The notes under the pieces are model-generated. The model was not told the DNA's origin. It worked only from the letters and a program-made list of their open reading frames with translations, and did not search any database. DNA of 64,000 nucleotides. Source: Pseudomonas sp. MUP55. GTDB lineage: Bacteria > Pseudomonadota > Gammaproteobacteria > Pseudomonadales > Pseudomonadaceae. A program made the translations under genes and the position numbers. Positions 46,099 through 58,525 of the stretch are shown here, in pieces (the first letter of the stretch is position 1; each line of letters opens with the position of its first letter). The stretch covers positions 3,348,001 to 3,412,000 of the forward strand of contig NZ_CP138214.1 of the NCBI RefSeq assembly GCF_034043515.1. The letters are read 5' to 3'.

Positions 46099-46896
46099 TC
46101 AGATCGCCATGCTGTCGACCACGCCACCGTCGACCCGCAGCGCGGCGCCCGTGGTGGCGGATGACAGCGGTGAAGCAATGTACGCCACCAGGTTGGCCAC
46201 TTCATCCACATTCGCCGCGCGCTGGATGATCGAGGTAGGCCGCGCCTTGCGCACGAACACATCGGCCTCGTCCCGCGCGCTACGCCCGGATTGCTGCGTG
46301 GCGTCCTTGAGCATGTGCTCAAGGCCATCGGTAAACGTCGGCCCCGGCAGGATCGCGTTGACGGTCACACCGGTACCCGCCAGGCGCTTGGCCAGGCCAT
46401 GGGATACCGCCAGATTGGCGCTTTTGGTCACGCCGTAATTGATCATGTCCGCCGGCGTCGCCACGCCGGATTCAGACGACACAAAGATCACCCGCCCCCA
46501 GCCCTGCTCGACCATGCCCGGCACGTAATGCCGCGACAGGCGCACGCCGGAGATCACGTTGACCTCATAGAAACGCGTCCATTCACTGTCCGGCGCCTCG
46601 AAGAAATCCACATCATTGAAGATGCCCAGGTTGTTGACCAGGATGTCGGCGCGGGGTTCGGCGGCGAACAGTTTTTCGGCGCCTTCGGCCGTGCCCAGGT
46701 CGGCCACCAGCCCGCGCAGGTCGGCGCCCGGCACCGTCTGGCGGATGCTGGCCAGCGCCGCGTCGACTTTGCCGCTGTCACGCCCGATCACCACCACGGT
46801 GGCGCCCGACTGCGCCAGGGCCTGGCTGATGCCCAGGCCGATCCCGGCCGTGCTGCCGCTGACGATGGCTACTTTGCCGCTCACATCGATTTTCAT
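46099..46896 (-). CDS. Short-chain dehydrogenase/reductase
   Basis: 265 residues. The cofactor motif is VSGSTAGIGLGIS (TGxxxGIG with Ser for Thr), then NNLGIF, catalytic Ser in SSESG, and Tyr/Lys in YGVTKSANL; the closing SSATTGAALRVDGG is typical. It is an NAD(P)-dependent oxidoreductase of unknown substrate. It lies 18 bp after the aldo-keto reductase gene. Confidence 0.9.
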   Translation of the reverse strand: MKIDVSGKVAIVSGSTAGIGLGISQALAQSGATVVVIGRDSGKVDAALASIRQTVPGADLRGLVADLGTAEGAEKLFAAEPRADILVNNLGIFNDVDFFEAPDSEWTRFYEVNVISGVRLSRHYVPGMVEQGWGRVIFVSSESGVATPADMINYGVTKSANLAVSHGLAKRLAGTGVTVNAILPGPTFTDGLEHMLKDATQQSGRSARDEADVFVRKARPTSIIQRAANVDEVANLVAYIASPLSSATTGAALRVDGGVVDSMAI

Positions 46897-46914
46897 GTTT
46901 CTGAACTCCCAAAG

Positions 46915-47919
46915 TTAAAGCGGCAGAGGTGCGCGCAGCGAAATCAATTGCGCATCGCGCAACGCCTGCCAGAAGGTTGCTGGAATCTGCTCTGACAACG
47001 CCGCCACGTCTTCGGCAATACGCCCCGGACGACTGGCGCCAGGAATCACCGCCGCCACGGCCGGGTGTGCCAGGGAAAACTGTAGCGCAGCCGCCTTGAC
47101 GCTCACGCCAAACGCCTGGGCAATCGCCTTGATCTGCTCGACCTTCTGAATGATCGCCGGGCTGGCTTGCTGGTATTCAAAGTGCGCACCGCCCGCAAGA
47201 ATGCCCGAGCTGTAGGGGCCGCCGACCACGATCTCGACCTGTTGCGCGAGGGCCGCGTCCATCAGGCGCTGCAAGGCACGGTCGTGATCCAGCAGCGTGT
47301 AGCGGCCGGCCAGCAGAAAGCCGTCGGACTGGGCTTCGGTCAGGTCCAGCGTCAACTCGCAGGGTTCGACGCGGTTCACCCCCAGCCCCCAGGCCTTGAT
47401 CACGCCTTCCTCGCGCAAACGCGTCAGCACCTTGAAAGCACCGGTACGCGCCTGATTGAAGTACTCCAGCCACTGGTCGCCGTAGAAATCCTGGGCAATG
47501 TCGTGCACCCACACGATGTCCAGGCGGTCGGTTTGCAGGCGCTCAAGGCTGTCTTCGATCGAGCGCAGGGTGGCATCGGCGCTGTAGTCATTGAGCATCT
47601 TGTTCGGGCGTCCGTGCTCGAACACACCGCTTTTCTCGCCCAGGTCACGGGCGCTGTCTTCGACTTCGTCGAGAATCACCCGTCCGACCTTGGTGCTGAG
47701 CACATAGTCGTCGCGGTTGTAGTGGGACAAGGCGCGGCCCAGGCGGATTTCCGACAACCCCGACCCGTAGAACGGTGCGGTATCAAAATAACGTACGCCG
47801 TTATTCCAGGCAGCCTCGACGGTGGCCCGGGCTTCGTCTTCAGGGATGGCGCGGAACATATTGCCCAGCGGCGCGGTGCCAAAGCCCAGTACGCCGGGCA
47901 GTTTGTCTTTCAAGCTCAT
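46915..47919 (-). CDS. Aldo/keto reductase (aldose/pyridoxal dehydrogenase-like)
   Basis: 334 residues with the AKR barrel: GFGTAPLGNMF, RYFDTAPFYGSGLSE (Asp, catalytic Tyr), LSTKVGR (Lys) and VWVHDIAQDF (His). The sequence type resembles D-threo-aldose or pyridoxal dehydrogenases. First gene of a three-gene unit with the SDR and the SRPBCC genes; a LysR regulator diverges 112 bp away and probably controls it. Confidence 0.88.
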   Translation of the reverse strand: MSLKDKLPGVLGFGTAPLGNMFRAIPEDEARATVEAAWNNGVRYFDTAPFYGSGLSEIRLGRALSHYNRDDYVLSTKVGRVILDEVEDSARDLGEKSGVFEHGRPNKMLNDYSADATLRSIEDSLERLQTDRLDIVWVHDIAQDFYGDQWLEYFNQARTGAFKVLTRLREEGVIKAWGLGVNRVEPCELTLDLTEAQSDGFLLAGRYTLLDHDRALQRLMDAALAQQVEIVVGGPYSSGILAGGAHFEYQQASPAIIQKVEQIKAIAQAFGVSVKAAALQFSLAHPAVAAVIPGASRPGRIAEDVAALSEQIPATFWQALRDAQLISLRAPLPL

Positions 47920-48031
47920 GGTGGTTCCTCAATCGGTTGTGGGTCGCAATGACCGTTGAGCAGAGCCTAGATTGCCTAGATCGGACCGTCCAAGACATAC
48001 TGCGACCAACTTGAGTCCCGATAGGTCTTAC

Positions 48032-48928
48032 ATGATTGATCTACGCCAACTGCGCTACTTCGAAGTGGTCGCCGAAGAACAACACGTCGGCCGCGCCGCC
48101 GAGCGCCTGCACATCTCCCAGTCACCATTGAGCCGGCAGATCGCCCAACTTGAAGAGCGCCTGTGCCTGACGCTGTTCGAACGCAGCCAGCAACGTATCC
48201 GCCTGACCCGCGACGGCCAGACATTTCTCGCCGAAACCAGGGCGCTGCTGACCCACGCCAACCGCCTGGAGTCCCTGGGCAAGCGCCTGGGTCGGGGTGA
48301 AGAAGGCGGCTTGTGCATCGGCTACATCGAGAACGCCATGCACGCCGGCGTGCTGCCCAATGCCTTGCGCGTGTTGCGCGATGACCGGCCCAACGTGCAT
48401 ATCAAGCTGTACAACCTGCCCTCCCTCGAACAACTGGAAGGCCTGCGCCAACGCAGCCTGGATGTGGCCCTGGTGGGCGAACCCCCATCGCCCGACGACC
48501 CGGACCTGACCGCCCAACAGGTGCTCGATGACCCGATGTTGCTGGCCTTGCCCGAGCATCATCCACTGACACAACAACGCGCGTTATTGCCCGAGCACCT
48601 GGCCGACCAGCAATGGATCGGCGTGCAGCGCAAACCCGGCGCCAACCCGGCTGACGACTTCGTCGCCGCGTGCATCCGGGCCGGCTTCACCCCACAGATC
48701 CCCATGGAAGCCAGCGAACCCTTCACCGCCCTGGGCCTGGTGGCCTCCGGCCTGGGCGTGGCAATGGTGCAAAAAGGCTTGAGCCGCAACGCACCACCGG
48801 GCGTGGTACTGCGCGAACTGCCCTGGCTGAGCTACACCACCCCGCTATGGGCGGCCTGGCACCGGATCAACCTGAGGCCGTTGGTGGAGACGTTTCGTAA
48901 AGTACTGACTGAACCTGCAACTCTCTAA
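48032..48928 (+). CDS. LysR family transcriptional regulator
   Basis: 298 residues. The winged helix is DLRQLRYFEVVAEEQHVGRAAERLHISQSPLSRQIAQLE; the effector domain starts at GGLCIGYIENAMHAGVLP. ATG 48032 is preferred to one 60 bp upstream because the HTH begins there. Divergent from the aldo-keto reductase unit, its likely target. Confidence 0.92.
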   Translation: MIDLRQLRYFEVVAEEQHVGRAAERLHISQSPLSRQIAQLEERLCLTLFERSQQRIRLTRDGQTFLAETRALLTHANRLESLGKRLGRGEEGGLCIGYIENAMHAGVLPNALRVLRDDRPNVHIKLYNLPSLEQLEGLRQRSLDVALVGEPPSPDDPDLTAQQVLDDPMLLALPEHHPLTQQRALLPEHLADQQWIGVQRKPGANPADDFVAACIRAGFTPQIPMEASEPFTALGLVASGLGVAMVQKGLSRNAPPGVVLRELPWLSYTTPLWAAWHRINLRPLVETFRKVLTEPATL

Positions 48929-48948
48929 CTGATGCTCTGCAGTTCAAA

Positions 48949-49036
48949 TGTGGGAGGGGGCTTGCCCCCGATAGCGGTGGGTCAGTCACACATGCATTCA
49001 CTGACACGCCCTCATCGGGGGCAAGCCCCCTCCCAC
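48949..49036. repeat. REPIN, class A
   Basis: Inverted class A units between the LysR stop and the end of the oxidase gene. Confidence 0.92.
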
Positions 49037-49070
49037 ATTTGGATCATTGCCACAGGCAGAACCCGTGTAA

Positions 49071-51460
<2,390 letters not shown>

Positions 51461-51472
51461 TTACGATGGTTG

Positions 51473-52831
51473 TCAGACGCTCAACAGCAGGAATTCGCGC
51501 TCCCAGGAACTGATCACGCGCTTGAAGTTTTCGTGTTCGGCACGTTTGACCGCCACGTAGCCGCGCACGAACTTGTCGCCCAGGTACTGCTTGACCGTGG
51601 CACAGTCCTCCATGCGCGCCAGCGCGTCTTCGAGGGTGAACGGCAGGCGCAAATTGCGACGCTCATAAGCACGCCCTTCCACCGGCGCGCTGGGTTCGAT
51701 CTGCTCGATCATGCCCAGGTAGCCGCACAACAGGCTCGCGGCAATCGCCAGGTACGGGTTGGCGTCGGCCCCCGGCAGGCGGTTTTCCACGCGCATCGCG
51801 TCGGGGCTGGAGGTGGGCACACGCAGGCCGACGGTGCGGTTTTCTTCGCCCCATTCGACGTTGACCGGTGCGGAGGTGTCCGGCAAAAAGCGCCGGAACG
51901 AGTTCACGTTGGGCGCGAACATCGGCAGCAGTTTGGGAATGTATTTTTGCAGGCCACCGATGTGATGCAAAAACAGCTGGCTCATCTTGCCGTCGGCGTC
52001 GACGAACACCGGTTTGCCAGTGGCGATATCGACCACGCTCTGGTGCAGGTGCATGGCGCTGCCAGGTTCGTCGGCCACCGGTTTGGCCATGAAGGTGGCA
52101 GCCACGTTGTGCTTGAGCGCGGCCTCGCGCAGGGTGCGTTTGAACACGGTGATCTGGTCGGCCAGGTCCAGTGCGTCGCCGTGACGGAAGTTGATTTCCA
52201 TCTGCGCCGGGCCGTCTTCGTGGATCAGCGTATCGAGGTCCAGGCCCTGGGCTTCGCACCAGTCGTAGACGTCTTCGAACAGCGGGTCGAATTCGTTGGC
52301 GGCATCGATGGAGAACGACTGGCGCCCGGTTTCGGCGCGGCCGGAGCGGCCAATCGGGGTTTTCAGCGGCAGGTCCGGGTCTTCGCAGCGCTGGGTCAGG
52401 TAGAACTCCATTTCCGGCGCCACAATCGGCTGCCAGCCTTGCTCGGTGTAGAGTTGCAGGACTTTTTTCAGCACGTTGCGCGGCGACAGTTCGATCGGGT
52501 TGCCCTGCTTGTCGAAGGTGTCGTGGATCACGATGGCAGTGGGTTCGATGGCCCAGGGCACCACGTACGTGGCGTTGGCCACCGGGCGGCAGATCATGTC
52601 GATATCGGCCGGGTCAAGCAGGTCGTAGTAGATCTCGTCGTCGACAAAGTCCCCGGTCACCGTTTGCAGCAGCACACTTTCCGGCAGGCGCATGCCTCGC
52701 TCATGCAGGAACTTGTTGGTGGGCGCAATCTTGCCGCGTGCGATGCCAGTCAAGTCACTGATCACGCATTCGACTTCGGTGATCTTGTGTTCTTTCAGCC
52801 ACATTGAAAGCTGATCGAAGGGGGCGTTCAT
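51473..52831 (-). CDS. Glutamine synthetase family protein (gamma-glutamylputrescine synthetase-like)
   Basis: 452 residues. The GS N-terminal domain (EVECVISDLTGIARGKIAPT) and catalytic domain are seen: APEMEFYL, DGPAQMEINFRHGDA, GSAMHLHQSV and ENRTVGLRVP. The PuuA/SpuI type joins glutamate to putrescine using ATP. ATG 52831 is preceded by GAGG. First gene of the three-gene putrescine unit, divergent from an AraC regulator. Confidence 0.92.
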   Translation of the reverse strand: MNAPFDQLSMWLKEHKITEVECVISDLTGIARGKIAPTNKFLHERGMRLPESVLLQTVTGDFVDDEIYYDLLDPADIDMICRPVANATYVVPWAIEPTAIVIHDTFDKQGNPIELSPRNVLKKVLQLYTEQGWQPIVAPEMEFYLTQRCEDPDLPLKTPIGRSGRAETGRQSFSIDAANEFDPLFEDVYDWCEAQGLDLDTLIHEDGPAQMEINFRHGDALDLADQITVFKRTLREAALKHNVAATFMAKPVADEPGSAMHLHQSVVDIATGKPVFVDADGKMSQLFLHHIGGLQKYIPKLLPMFAPNVNSFRRFLPDTSAPVNVEWGEENRTVGLRVPTSSPDAMRVENRLPGADANPYLAIAASLLCGYLGMIEQIEPSAPVEGRAYERRNLRLPFTLEDALARMEDCATVKQYLGDKFVRGYVAVKRAEHENFKRVISSWEREFLLLSV

Positions 52832-52969
52832 AAGGACCTCGTCTTGGGTGGGATGCCGCACAGGCTTGTACTGGCGGCGCATTGAGGTCTATCTTGGGCC
52901 CGCCTTGAAACGGCATCTATCCACTTTGCACGCCACACAACGCACCAATAGAGTGCGCACGGACCACCC

Positions 52970-53869
52970 ATGACACAGGCAACCGCTTTGCGCGTACAGG
53001 CCTTCGCCACCGGCGATGTGGCCGCTCAATGCCAGGCGACACCCGGTTGGGTGCAGCAGTACCAGCAGATGTCTCCCGGGCATTTTGCCGGGCGCGTGCG
53101 CTACCTCGACCTGCAAGGCGTGCAGGTGTACGAAGAGAGCATGAACACCCGCGTCGAGCAGCATTTCAACGCCCCGCCGGGTTCGCTGGCGTTCTGTTTC
53201 GACGGCAGCGACAACGCGCTGTACCTGCTCAATGGCGAAAGCCGCAATACCTGGATCACCCCGGAAAACTACCGTGAGACCGCCGTGGTGTTCGGCCCGC
53301 AGTTCGTGCAGCGCCACGGGCTGGACATGGCCAGGCTTGAAGGCTTGTTCATGGCACCGCTGACGAGTCAGCAGAACGCGTTGTTTGCCCGGTGGCTGAG
53401 TGGCACGCTCACGCGCCTGTCCGCCGTGATCGAACCGGCCAGTCGCGATGCCCTCACCCAGCAATTGCTCGACGACTGCCTGTTCATCCTCGACAACGCC
53501 TGCGTGTGCCTGGACCGCAGTTCGCTGCAAAAACGCGGCGCCGAGCGCCTGTTGATGGCGCGCATCGGCGAATGGGCGGCGGATGCACCGGACGAAATCG
53601 TCAATCTGTTGGAGCTGGCCCAGATTGCCGGCGTGCCATTGCGCCAATTGCAGCAAGGGTTCAAGACCTACACCGGCATGAGCCCGGCGCAGTGGTTGCG
53701 CCTGCGCCGGTTGAACGGCGCACGGCGGGAATTGCTGGCGTGCGCCAACACTACCGTGGCCGAGGTGGCGATGAATTGGTCGTTCTGGCACCTGGGGCGG
53801 TTTTCCAACAGCTACCGTGCGCTGTTCAAAGAGCTGCCCAGCGAAACCCTGCTGAAAAAACGCGGTTAA
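52970..53869 (+). CDS. AraC family transcriptional regulator
   Basis: 299 residues. A cupin-like sensor region is followed by an AraC-type double HTH (NLLELAQIAGVPLRQLQQGFKTYTGMSPAQWLRLRRL and VAEVAMNWSFWHLGRFSNSYRALFKELP). It is divergent from the putrescine operon (138 bp) and likely regulates it. Resembles FeaR/EutR-type regulators of amine use. Confidence 0.9.
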   Translation: MTQATALRVQAFATGDVAAQCQATPGWVQQYQQMSPGHFAGRVRYLDLQGVQVYEESMNTRVEQHFNAPPGSLAFCFDGSDNALYLLNGESRNTWITPENYRETAVVFGPQFVQRHGLDMARLEGLFMAPLTSQQNALFARWLSGTLTRLSAVIEPASRDALTQQLLDDCLFILDNACVCLDRSSLQKRGAERLLMARIGEWAADAPDEIVNLLELAQIAGVPLRQLQQGFKTYTGMSPAQWLRLRRLNGARRELLACANTTVAEVAMNWSFWHLGRFSNSYRALFKELPSETLLKKRG

Positions 53870-53882
53870 CACTGCGGCGGAT

Positions 53883-54050
53883 GATCGTTCCCACGCTCCT
53901 GCGTGGGAATGCCCCTGGGACGCTCCGCGTCCCGCCACCCGACCTCTACTTCGGTTACTGCGACGCAGAGCGTCACGGGCTGCATTCCCACGCAGGCGCG
54001 TGGGAACGATCTTTTGACCCACCACTATCGCGGGCAAGCCCCTTCCCACG
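53883..54050. repeat. REPIN, class B, followed by half a class A unit
   Basis: The class B element is 53883-54011. A single right-hand class A unit follows, to about 54050 (GGGCAAGCCCCTTCCCACGTT). This fills most of the gap before the siderophore receptor. Confidence 0.88.
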
Positions 54051-54131
54051 TTGAATCGAGCACACCTTGTAAAACTCGGCGCTTGCCCCTAGCTTATGCG
54101 CCCCCCGCCCAGCGCTTTAAGGCCTTGCCCC

Positions 54132-56273
54132 ATGGTTTTGCGTTTTCGTCCCGTCGTCACTTCACATTTCGCCCTCGGCCTGTTGCTCAGCGGCGGCATT
54201 GGCAACAGCCTGGCGGCGCAGATCGAACTGCCGACGGTCAACGTCCAGGGCCAGGACGAGTCCGGCTATCGCACCGAAACCGCTTCGGTCGGCGGCTTCA
54301 GTGAGGCGCCCCTGCTCGATACGCCCGCCTCGATCAGCGTGATCAACGCCGCACTGATCAAGGACCAGCAAGCACGCCTGCTCAGTGAGGTGCTGCGCAA
54401 CGACGCCTCGGTGGGTGACAGCTACGCACCCATCGGCTACTACGAAAACTTCGTGGTGCGCGGCTTCTCGCTGAATGCGGCGAGCAGCTACAAGATCAAT
54501 GGGCGCACCATCACCGGCGAGCAGAACGTCGCCCTGGAAAACAAGCAACAGGTGGAAGTGCTCAAGGGCTTGGCCGGCTTGCAAAGCGGCATCGCCGAGC
54601 CCAGCGGCGTGATCAACTACGTGACCAAGCGCCCCGAAGACGTGCGCTCGGTGACGGTGTCCACCGATGATCGCGGCAGCGGCTATGTCGCCACCGATAT
54701 CGGCGGCTGGTTCGGCAGTGAGCAGCAGTTCGGCCTGCGCGCCAACGTCGCCCACGAAGACCTCAATTCCTATGTGGAACACGCCAACGGCCAGCGCGAT
54801 TTTGTGTCCCTGGCCTTCGACTGGAACATCAGCCCCGACGCTGTGCTGCGACTGGACGCCGAATACCAGAACAAACAGCAGCGCTCGGTGCCGGGTTATC
54901 AATTGCTCGGCGGTACCGAGGTCCCCCACGACGCCTCGCCGAAAAAGCTGCTCGGCCATCAGACCGGCTCGCGGCAAGTGGGCATCGATTCACTCAACCT
55001 CAACGGCACGTTCGAATACCGTTTCAGCGAGCAGTGGAAAGGCAGTGTCAGCGCGGCGCGCAGCAAGGTGATGATCGATGACTACAGCGCGTTTGCCTGG
55101 GGTGGCGATACCAATGGCGTGGGCAATTACTTCACCCCAGAGGGCGATTACGGCATCTACGATTACCGCAGCCCTGACGATACCCGCCGCGACGACGAGG
55201 TGCAGGCGGCCATGACCGGGGTGTTCGACGCTGCAGGCCTGGGCCATGAACTGACCTTCGGCACCAGCGCGTTTCGCCGGGTGGTCGACAAGCGTGATTC
55301 GGTCAACGAGTACATCGGCAGCGGCAACATCCACCAGGACGCACCGAGCTTCACCCCCACCGACAAGCCGCTCAACGATAGCCATCGCAACCTCGACAGT
55401 CGTCAATACGGCGTGTTTGTCACCGACCGCATTCGCTTCAATGAGCAATGGCAAACCCTCATCGGCGGGCGCGAAGTGCGCCTGGATGAAAAGGCCTACG
55501 ACAAAGACGGCACCGAGGCGCGCCACACCCAGCGGTATGTATTCCTGCCCCAGGCGTCGTTGATCTATAAACCGGTGGACAATGTCTCGCTGTACACCAG
55601 CTACAGCAAAGGCTTGTCCCTGGGCGGCACGGCCCCCTGGTTTGCCAGCAACAGCAGCGAAACCCTGGCACCCACCACCTCACGGCAAATCGAAGCCGGG
55701 GTGAAATACGACTGGCGGCGCATCAGCTTCGCCGCCGCGGTGTTCCAGACGCGTCAGGCCTATCAGTACGCGAAGCCCGAAGACGGTGGCTTCAACTATG
55801 TGCAACAGGGCCAGCAGAAAAACACCGGGCTCGAATTGTCGGCCAACGGCTGGGCCACTGAGCGCTTGCAGATCGCCACCAGCGTGGCAGCCATTCGGGC
55901 GCGGGTGACGGGCAGCGGCACGCCTGACTACGAGGGCCACCAGGCGATCAACGTGCCCACGCTGCGCGCCAGCGTGTACGCCGACTATGCGTTGCCATGG
56001 GTCAATGGCCTGGCGGTGCTCGGCGGCGTGCAATACAGCGCCAAGAAATACGCCAACCGCACCGGCAACGTGGAAGTGGGCAATTATGCGGTGGTCAACG
56101 TCGGCAGCCGCTACACCACCCAGGTCGATGGCTATGAAACGGTGTTCCGACTGAGCGTCGACAACCTGTTCGACAAGCGCTACTGGCGCGACGCTGGCGA
56201 ATACATGGGCGACGACTACCTGTTCCAGGGCGCACCGCTGACGGCGCGCCTGAGTGCGTCGGTCAATTTCTGA
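54132..56273 (+). CDS. TonB-dependent siderophore receptor
   Basis: 713 residues. A signal region ends near LLSGGIGNSLAAQ; the plug starts LPTVNVQGQDESGYRTETASVGGF and has FVVRGFSLNAASSYKINGR and KGLAGLQSGIAEPSGVINYVTKRP, then a 22-strand-type barrel ending VDNLFDKRYWRDAGEY and SASVNF with the terminal Phe. No FecA-type signalling domain precedes the plug. It should take up a ferric siderophore. ATG 54132 is preferred to 54096. It is followed at once by the convergent AhpD-like gene. Confidence 0.92.
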   Translation: MVLRFRPVVTSHFALGLLLSGGIGNSLAAQIELPTVNVQGQDESGYRTETASVGGFSEAPLLDTPASISVINAALIKDQQARLLSEVLRNDASVGDSYAPIGYYENFVVRGFSLNAASSYKINGRTITGEQNVALENKQQVEVLKGLAGLQSGIAEPSGVINYVTKRPEDVRSVTVSTDDRGSGYVATDIGGWFGSEQQFGLRANVAHEDLNSYVEHANGQRDFVSLAFDWNISPDAVLRLDAEYQNKQQRSVPGYQLLGGTEVPHDASPKKLLGHQTGSRQVGIDSLNLNGTFEYRFSEQWKGSVSAARSKVMIDDYSAFAWGGDTNGVGNYFTPEGDYGIYDYRSPDDTRRDDEVQAAMTGVFDAAGLGHELTFGTSAFRRVVDKRDSVNEYIGSGNIHQDAPSFTPTDKPLNDSHRNLDSRQYGVFVTDRIRFNEQWQTLIGGREVRLDEKAYDKDGTEARHTQRYVFLPQASLIYKPVDNVSLYTSYSKGLSLGGTAPWFASNSSETLAPTTSRQIEAGVKYDWRRISFAAAVFQTRQAYQYAKPEDGGFNYVQQGQQKNTGLELSANGWATERLQIATSVAAIRARVTGSGTPDYEGHQAINVPTLRASVYADYALPWVNGLAVLGGVQYSAKKYANRTGNVEVGNYAVVNVGSRYTTQVDGYETVFRLSVDNLFDKRYWRDAGEYMGDDYLFQGAPLTARLSASVNF

Positions 56274-56711
56274 TTATTTAGGCATCTTGCGAAAGCCCAC
56301 CGCCAGACGGTTCCAACTGTTGATGGTGGCGATCGCCACGCTCAGGTCGACCTGTTCCTGTGGGCTGAATTCGGCGGCCAGGGCGTTGAAGTCTTCGTCC
56401 GGGGCGTGGGTGTGGCTGAGCAGGGTCAGGCTTTCGGCCCAGGCCAGGGCGGCGCGTTCACGCGGGGTGAAAAACGGCGTTTCACGCCAGGCCGACACGG
56501 TGTACAGGCGGCGCTCGGTTTCACCACCCTTGCGGGCGTCGGCGGTGTGCATGTCGAGGCAGAACGCGCAGCCGTTGATCTGCGAGACGCGCAGGCGCAA
56601 CAGTTCCAGCAGCGGCAGTTCGATGGACAGCTTGCCGACCGCTGCCTCCAGGGCAAGCATGGCCTTCATGGCGTCCGGGGAAGCGGTGTAGAAATCGGTA
56701 CGGGTTTGCAT
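56274..56711 (-). CDS. Carboxymuconolactone decarboxylase/AhpD-like protein
   Basis: 145 residues with the AhpD-type CxxC-x-x-x-H site in GCAFCLDMHTADARKGGE, RLYTVSAWRETPFFTPRERAALAWAESLTLL and VAIATINSWNRLAVGFRKMP. It is probably a small thiol peroxidase or disulphide reductase partner. Its stop abuts the receptor stop with no gap, so the two converge without a terminator. Confidence 0.9.
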   Translation of the reverse strand: MQTRTDFYTASPDAMKAMLALEAAVGKLSIELPLLELLRLRVSQINGCAFCLDMHTADARKGGETERRLYTVSAWRETPFFTPRERAALAWAESLTLLSHTHAPDEDFNALAAEFSPQEQVDLSVAIATINSWNRLAVGFRKMPK

Positions 56712-56804
56712 GGTGATACTCCAGAACGGTGGGATGGGTGAGCAGATTAGTCACCGGAACGTTCTGGAGAAATAGCCAATCCGGGGGAAGAACAGGTGAC
56801 CAAT

Positions 56805-58250
56805 CTACAGGCCGCGGCTCCTCAACCACTGCAGGAAACCCTTCTTCACCGGCACCACCGGCGCGTCCTCGGTCAGCGCCTGGGCGGCGTGCACGCGGAA
56901 GTCCAGCAGCGCCTTCATCGCTTCGCCGATGTCGTGCCGCGCATCCAGGCACGGCTTGAGGTACTCGTTTTCGATGCGGTACAGCGTGCAGTAGGTCTTG
57001 GCGGTGAAGTCCGCCAGGGTGGCCTGTTCGGTCAGGATGCCGGACTCGCCAATCACCTCCCCCGGCCCCATGCGCCCGGCCTCGAACGTGTGGCCGCCCT
57101 TGACCAGCATCACCGAGACCACCCCGGATTCGATGATGAACAGGTGATCGCTGACCTCCCCCGCCGGCAGGATCATGTCGCCGGCGCGGTAGGTGTGCAG
57201 GCTCATGTTCTGGCTGAAGGTGTCTTTTTCTTCCTGGCGCAGGGTGGAAAAGATTGATGAACGTTCAAGTAATGCCCGTGCGCCGGAGACCGTGGCGGGC
57301 GTGCCACCTTCGGTGGCGGACAACAGGCCCACGCCCGCCGCCTGCAAGTGGCGAAATGCCAGGTCGTAAAGCTGGTTGCGCACGTCGCGCTTGAGGCCCA
57401 TGGCCGGCACGAAGCCGCTGATTTCGTACTCCACGCCGCCGCTGGTCGAGGCCTTGAACGCCACGCTGGGCGCCGGTTTGGCCAATAGCGCGCGGCAGCC
57501 CTGCATGGCCCGCTCAAGGGCTTCGATCACCGTCTGCGGGCGCGCATGGGGGCTCACTTGCAGGCTGACCGCGAGGCCGAACATGTCCGCCGGGCGCGAG
57601 AAGTTGATGATCTTGGCCTTGGCCGCCAGGGAGTTGGGGATGACCGCCAGGCTGCCCTGGGAGGTCTGCAAGCGCGTGGCGCGCCAGTCGATGTCGGTGA
57701 CGCGGCCTTCGGTGCCGTCGATGGAGATCCAGTCGTCGATCTGGTAGGGCTTGGTGGTGTTGAGGACGATCCCGGAAAACACGTCGCTCAGGGTGCTTTG
57801 CAGGGCCAGGCCGACGATGATCGCCACGGCGCCGGAGGTGGCGAGCACGCCCTTGACCGGCAGGTCGAGCACGTAGGCCATCGCGGCGATGATCGCGATC
57901 AGGAAAATCACCGCGCCCATCAGGTCCTGCAACAACCGCCCGGTGTGGCCGACCCGCTGCATCATCACCGCGCCGAGCAAGACCGTGAGGGTACGCGCCG
58001 CGAACAGCCACCAGCCGATCTGCAACGCGGTTGCCGCCAGGTGCAGCGTGGTGTCATCGGCGTAAGGCGCCGCTTGCATGGGGTTCATGCCGTCGTTGAA
58101 CAGCACCGCGCTGAAGACCGCAAAGATCACCAGCCGCGCCGCGAGTTTCCAGTTGGCGAGCGTGGGCGAGATAAGGCGCCACACGGCGATGTCGATAAGG
58201 ATCAGCGCCACGGCGCACAACATCGGGTGATCAGTGATAAATGAGGGCAT
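56805..58250 (-). CDS. MscS-type channel with cyclic-nucleotide-binding domain
   Basis: 481 residues. Four membrane helices are followed by the MscS pore and beta domain (GAVAIIVGLALQSTLSDVFSGIVLNTTKPYQIDDWI, INFSRPADMFGLAVSLQVS) and a C-terminal cNMP-binding domain (IIESGVVSVMLVKGGHTFEAGRMGPGEVIGESGIL). This bCNG architecture is thought to be gated by cyclic nucleotides rather than tension. There is no nucleotide cyclase near. Separate transcript. Confidence 0.92.
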   Translation of the reverse strand: MPSFITDHPMLCAVALILIDIAVWRLISPTLANWKLAARLVIFAVFSAVLFNDGMNPMQAAPYADDTTLHLAATALQIGWWLFAARTLTVLLGAVMMQRVGHTGRLLQDLMGAVIFLIAIIAAMAYVLDLPVKGVLATSGAVAIIVGLALQSTLSDVFSGIVLNTTKPYQIDDWISIDGTEGRVTDIDWRATRLQTSQGSLAVIPNSLAAKAKIINFSRPADMFGLAVSLQVSPHARPQTVIEALERAMQGCRALLAKPAPSVAFKASTSGGVEYEISGFVPAMGLKRDVRNQLYDLAFRHLQAAGVGLLSATEGGTPATVSGARALLERSSIFSTLRQEEKDTFSQNMSLHTYRAGDMILPAGEVSDHLFIIESGVVSVMLVKGGHTFEAGRMGPGEVIGESGILTEQATLADFTAKTYCTLYRIENEYLKPCLDARHDIGEAMKALLDFRVHAAQALTEDAPVVPVKKGFLQWLRSRGL

Positions 58251-58370
58251 CCAGGCGACTCCAGGGCGAATGCGCAGAAGATCGCATGAAATGCGGATGG
58301 CGGGTATAGCGCAGAAGAAAAAGTGGGAGGGAGCGAGCCCTGACGCCAGTCAGTCAAGCCGAACACCGTA

Positions 58371-58466
58371 CCTGTGGCGAGGGAGCTTGCTCCCGCTGGA
58401 CTGCGCAGCAGGCCCATTGTTTGGGGCCGCTTCGCGCCCCAGCGGGAGCAAGCTCCCTCGCCACAG
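58371..58466. repeat. REPIN, class C
   Basis: Inverted class C units between the MscS start and the end of the pirin gene. The preceding 30 bases resemble those before the copy at 21856. Confidence 0.9.
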
Positions 58467-58525
58467 GTTACTTCACGCCGGTACGGCTTCTTCTCACTCC
58501 CACAGGGGGTTATAAACCCCAGATA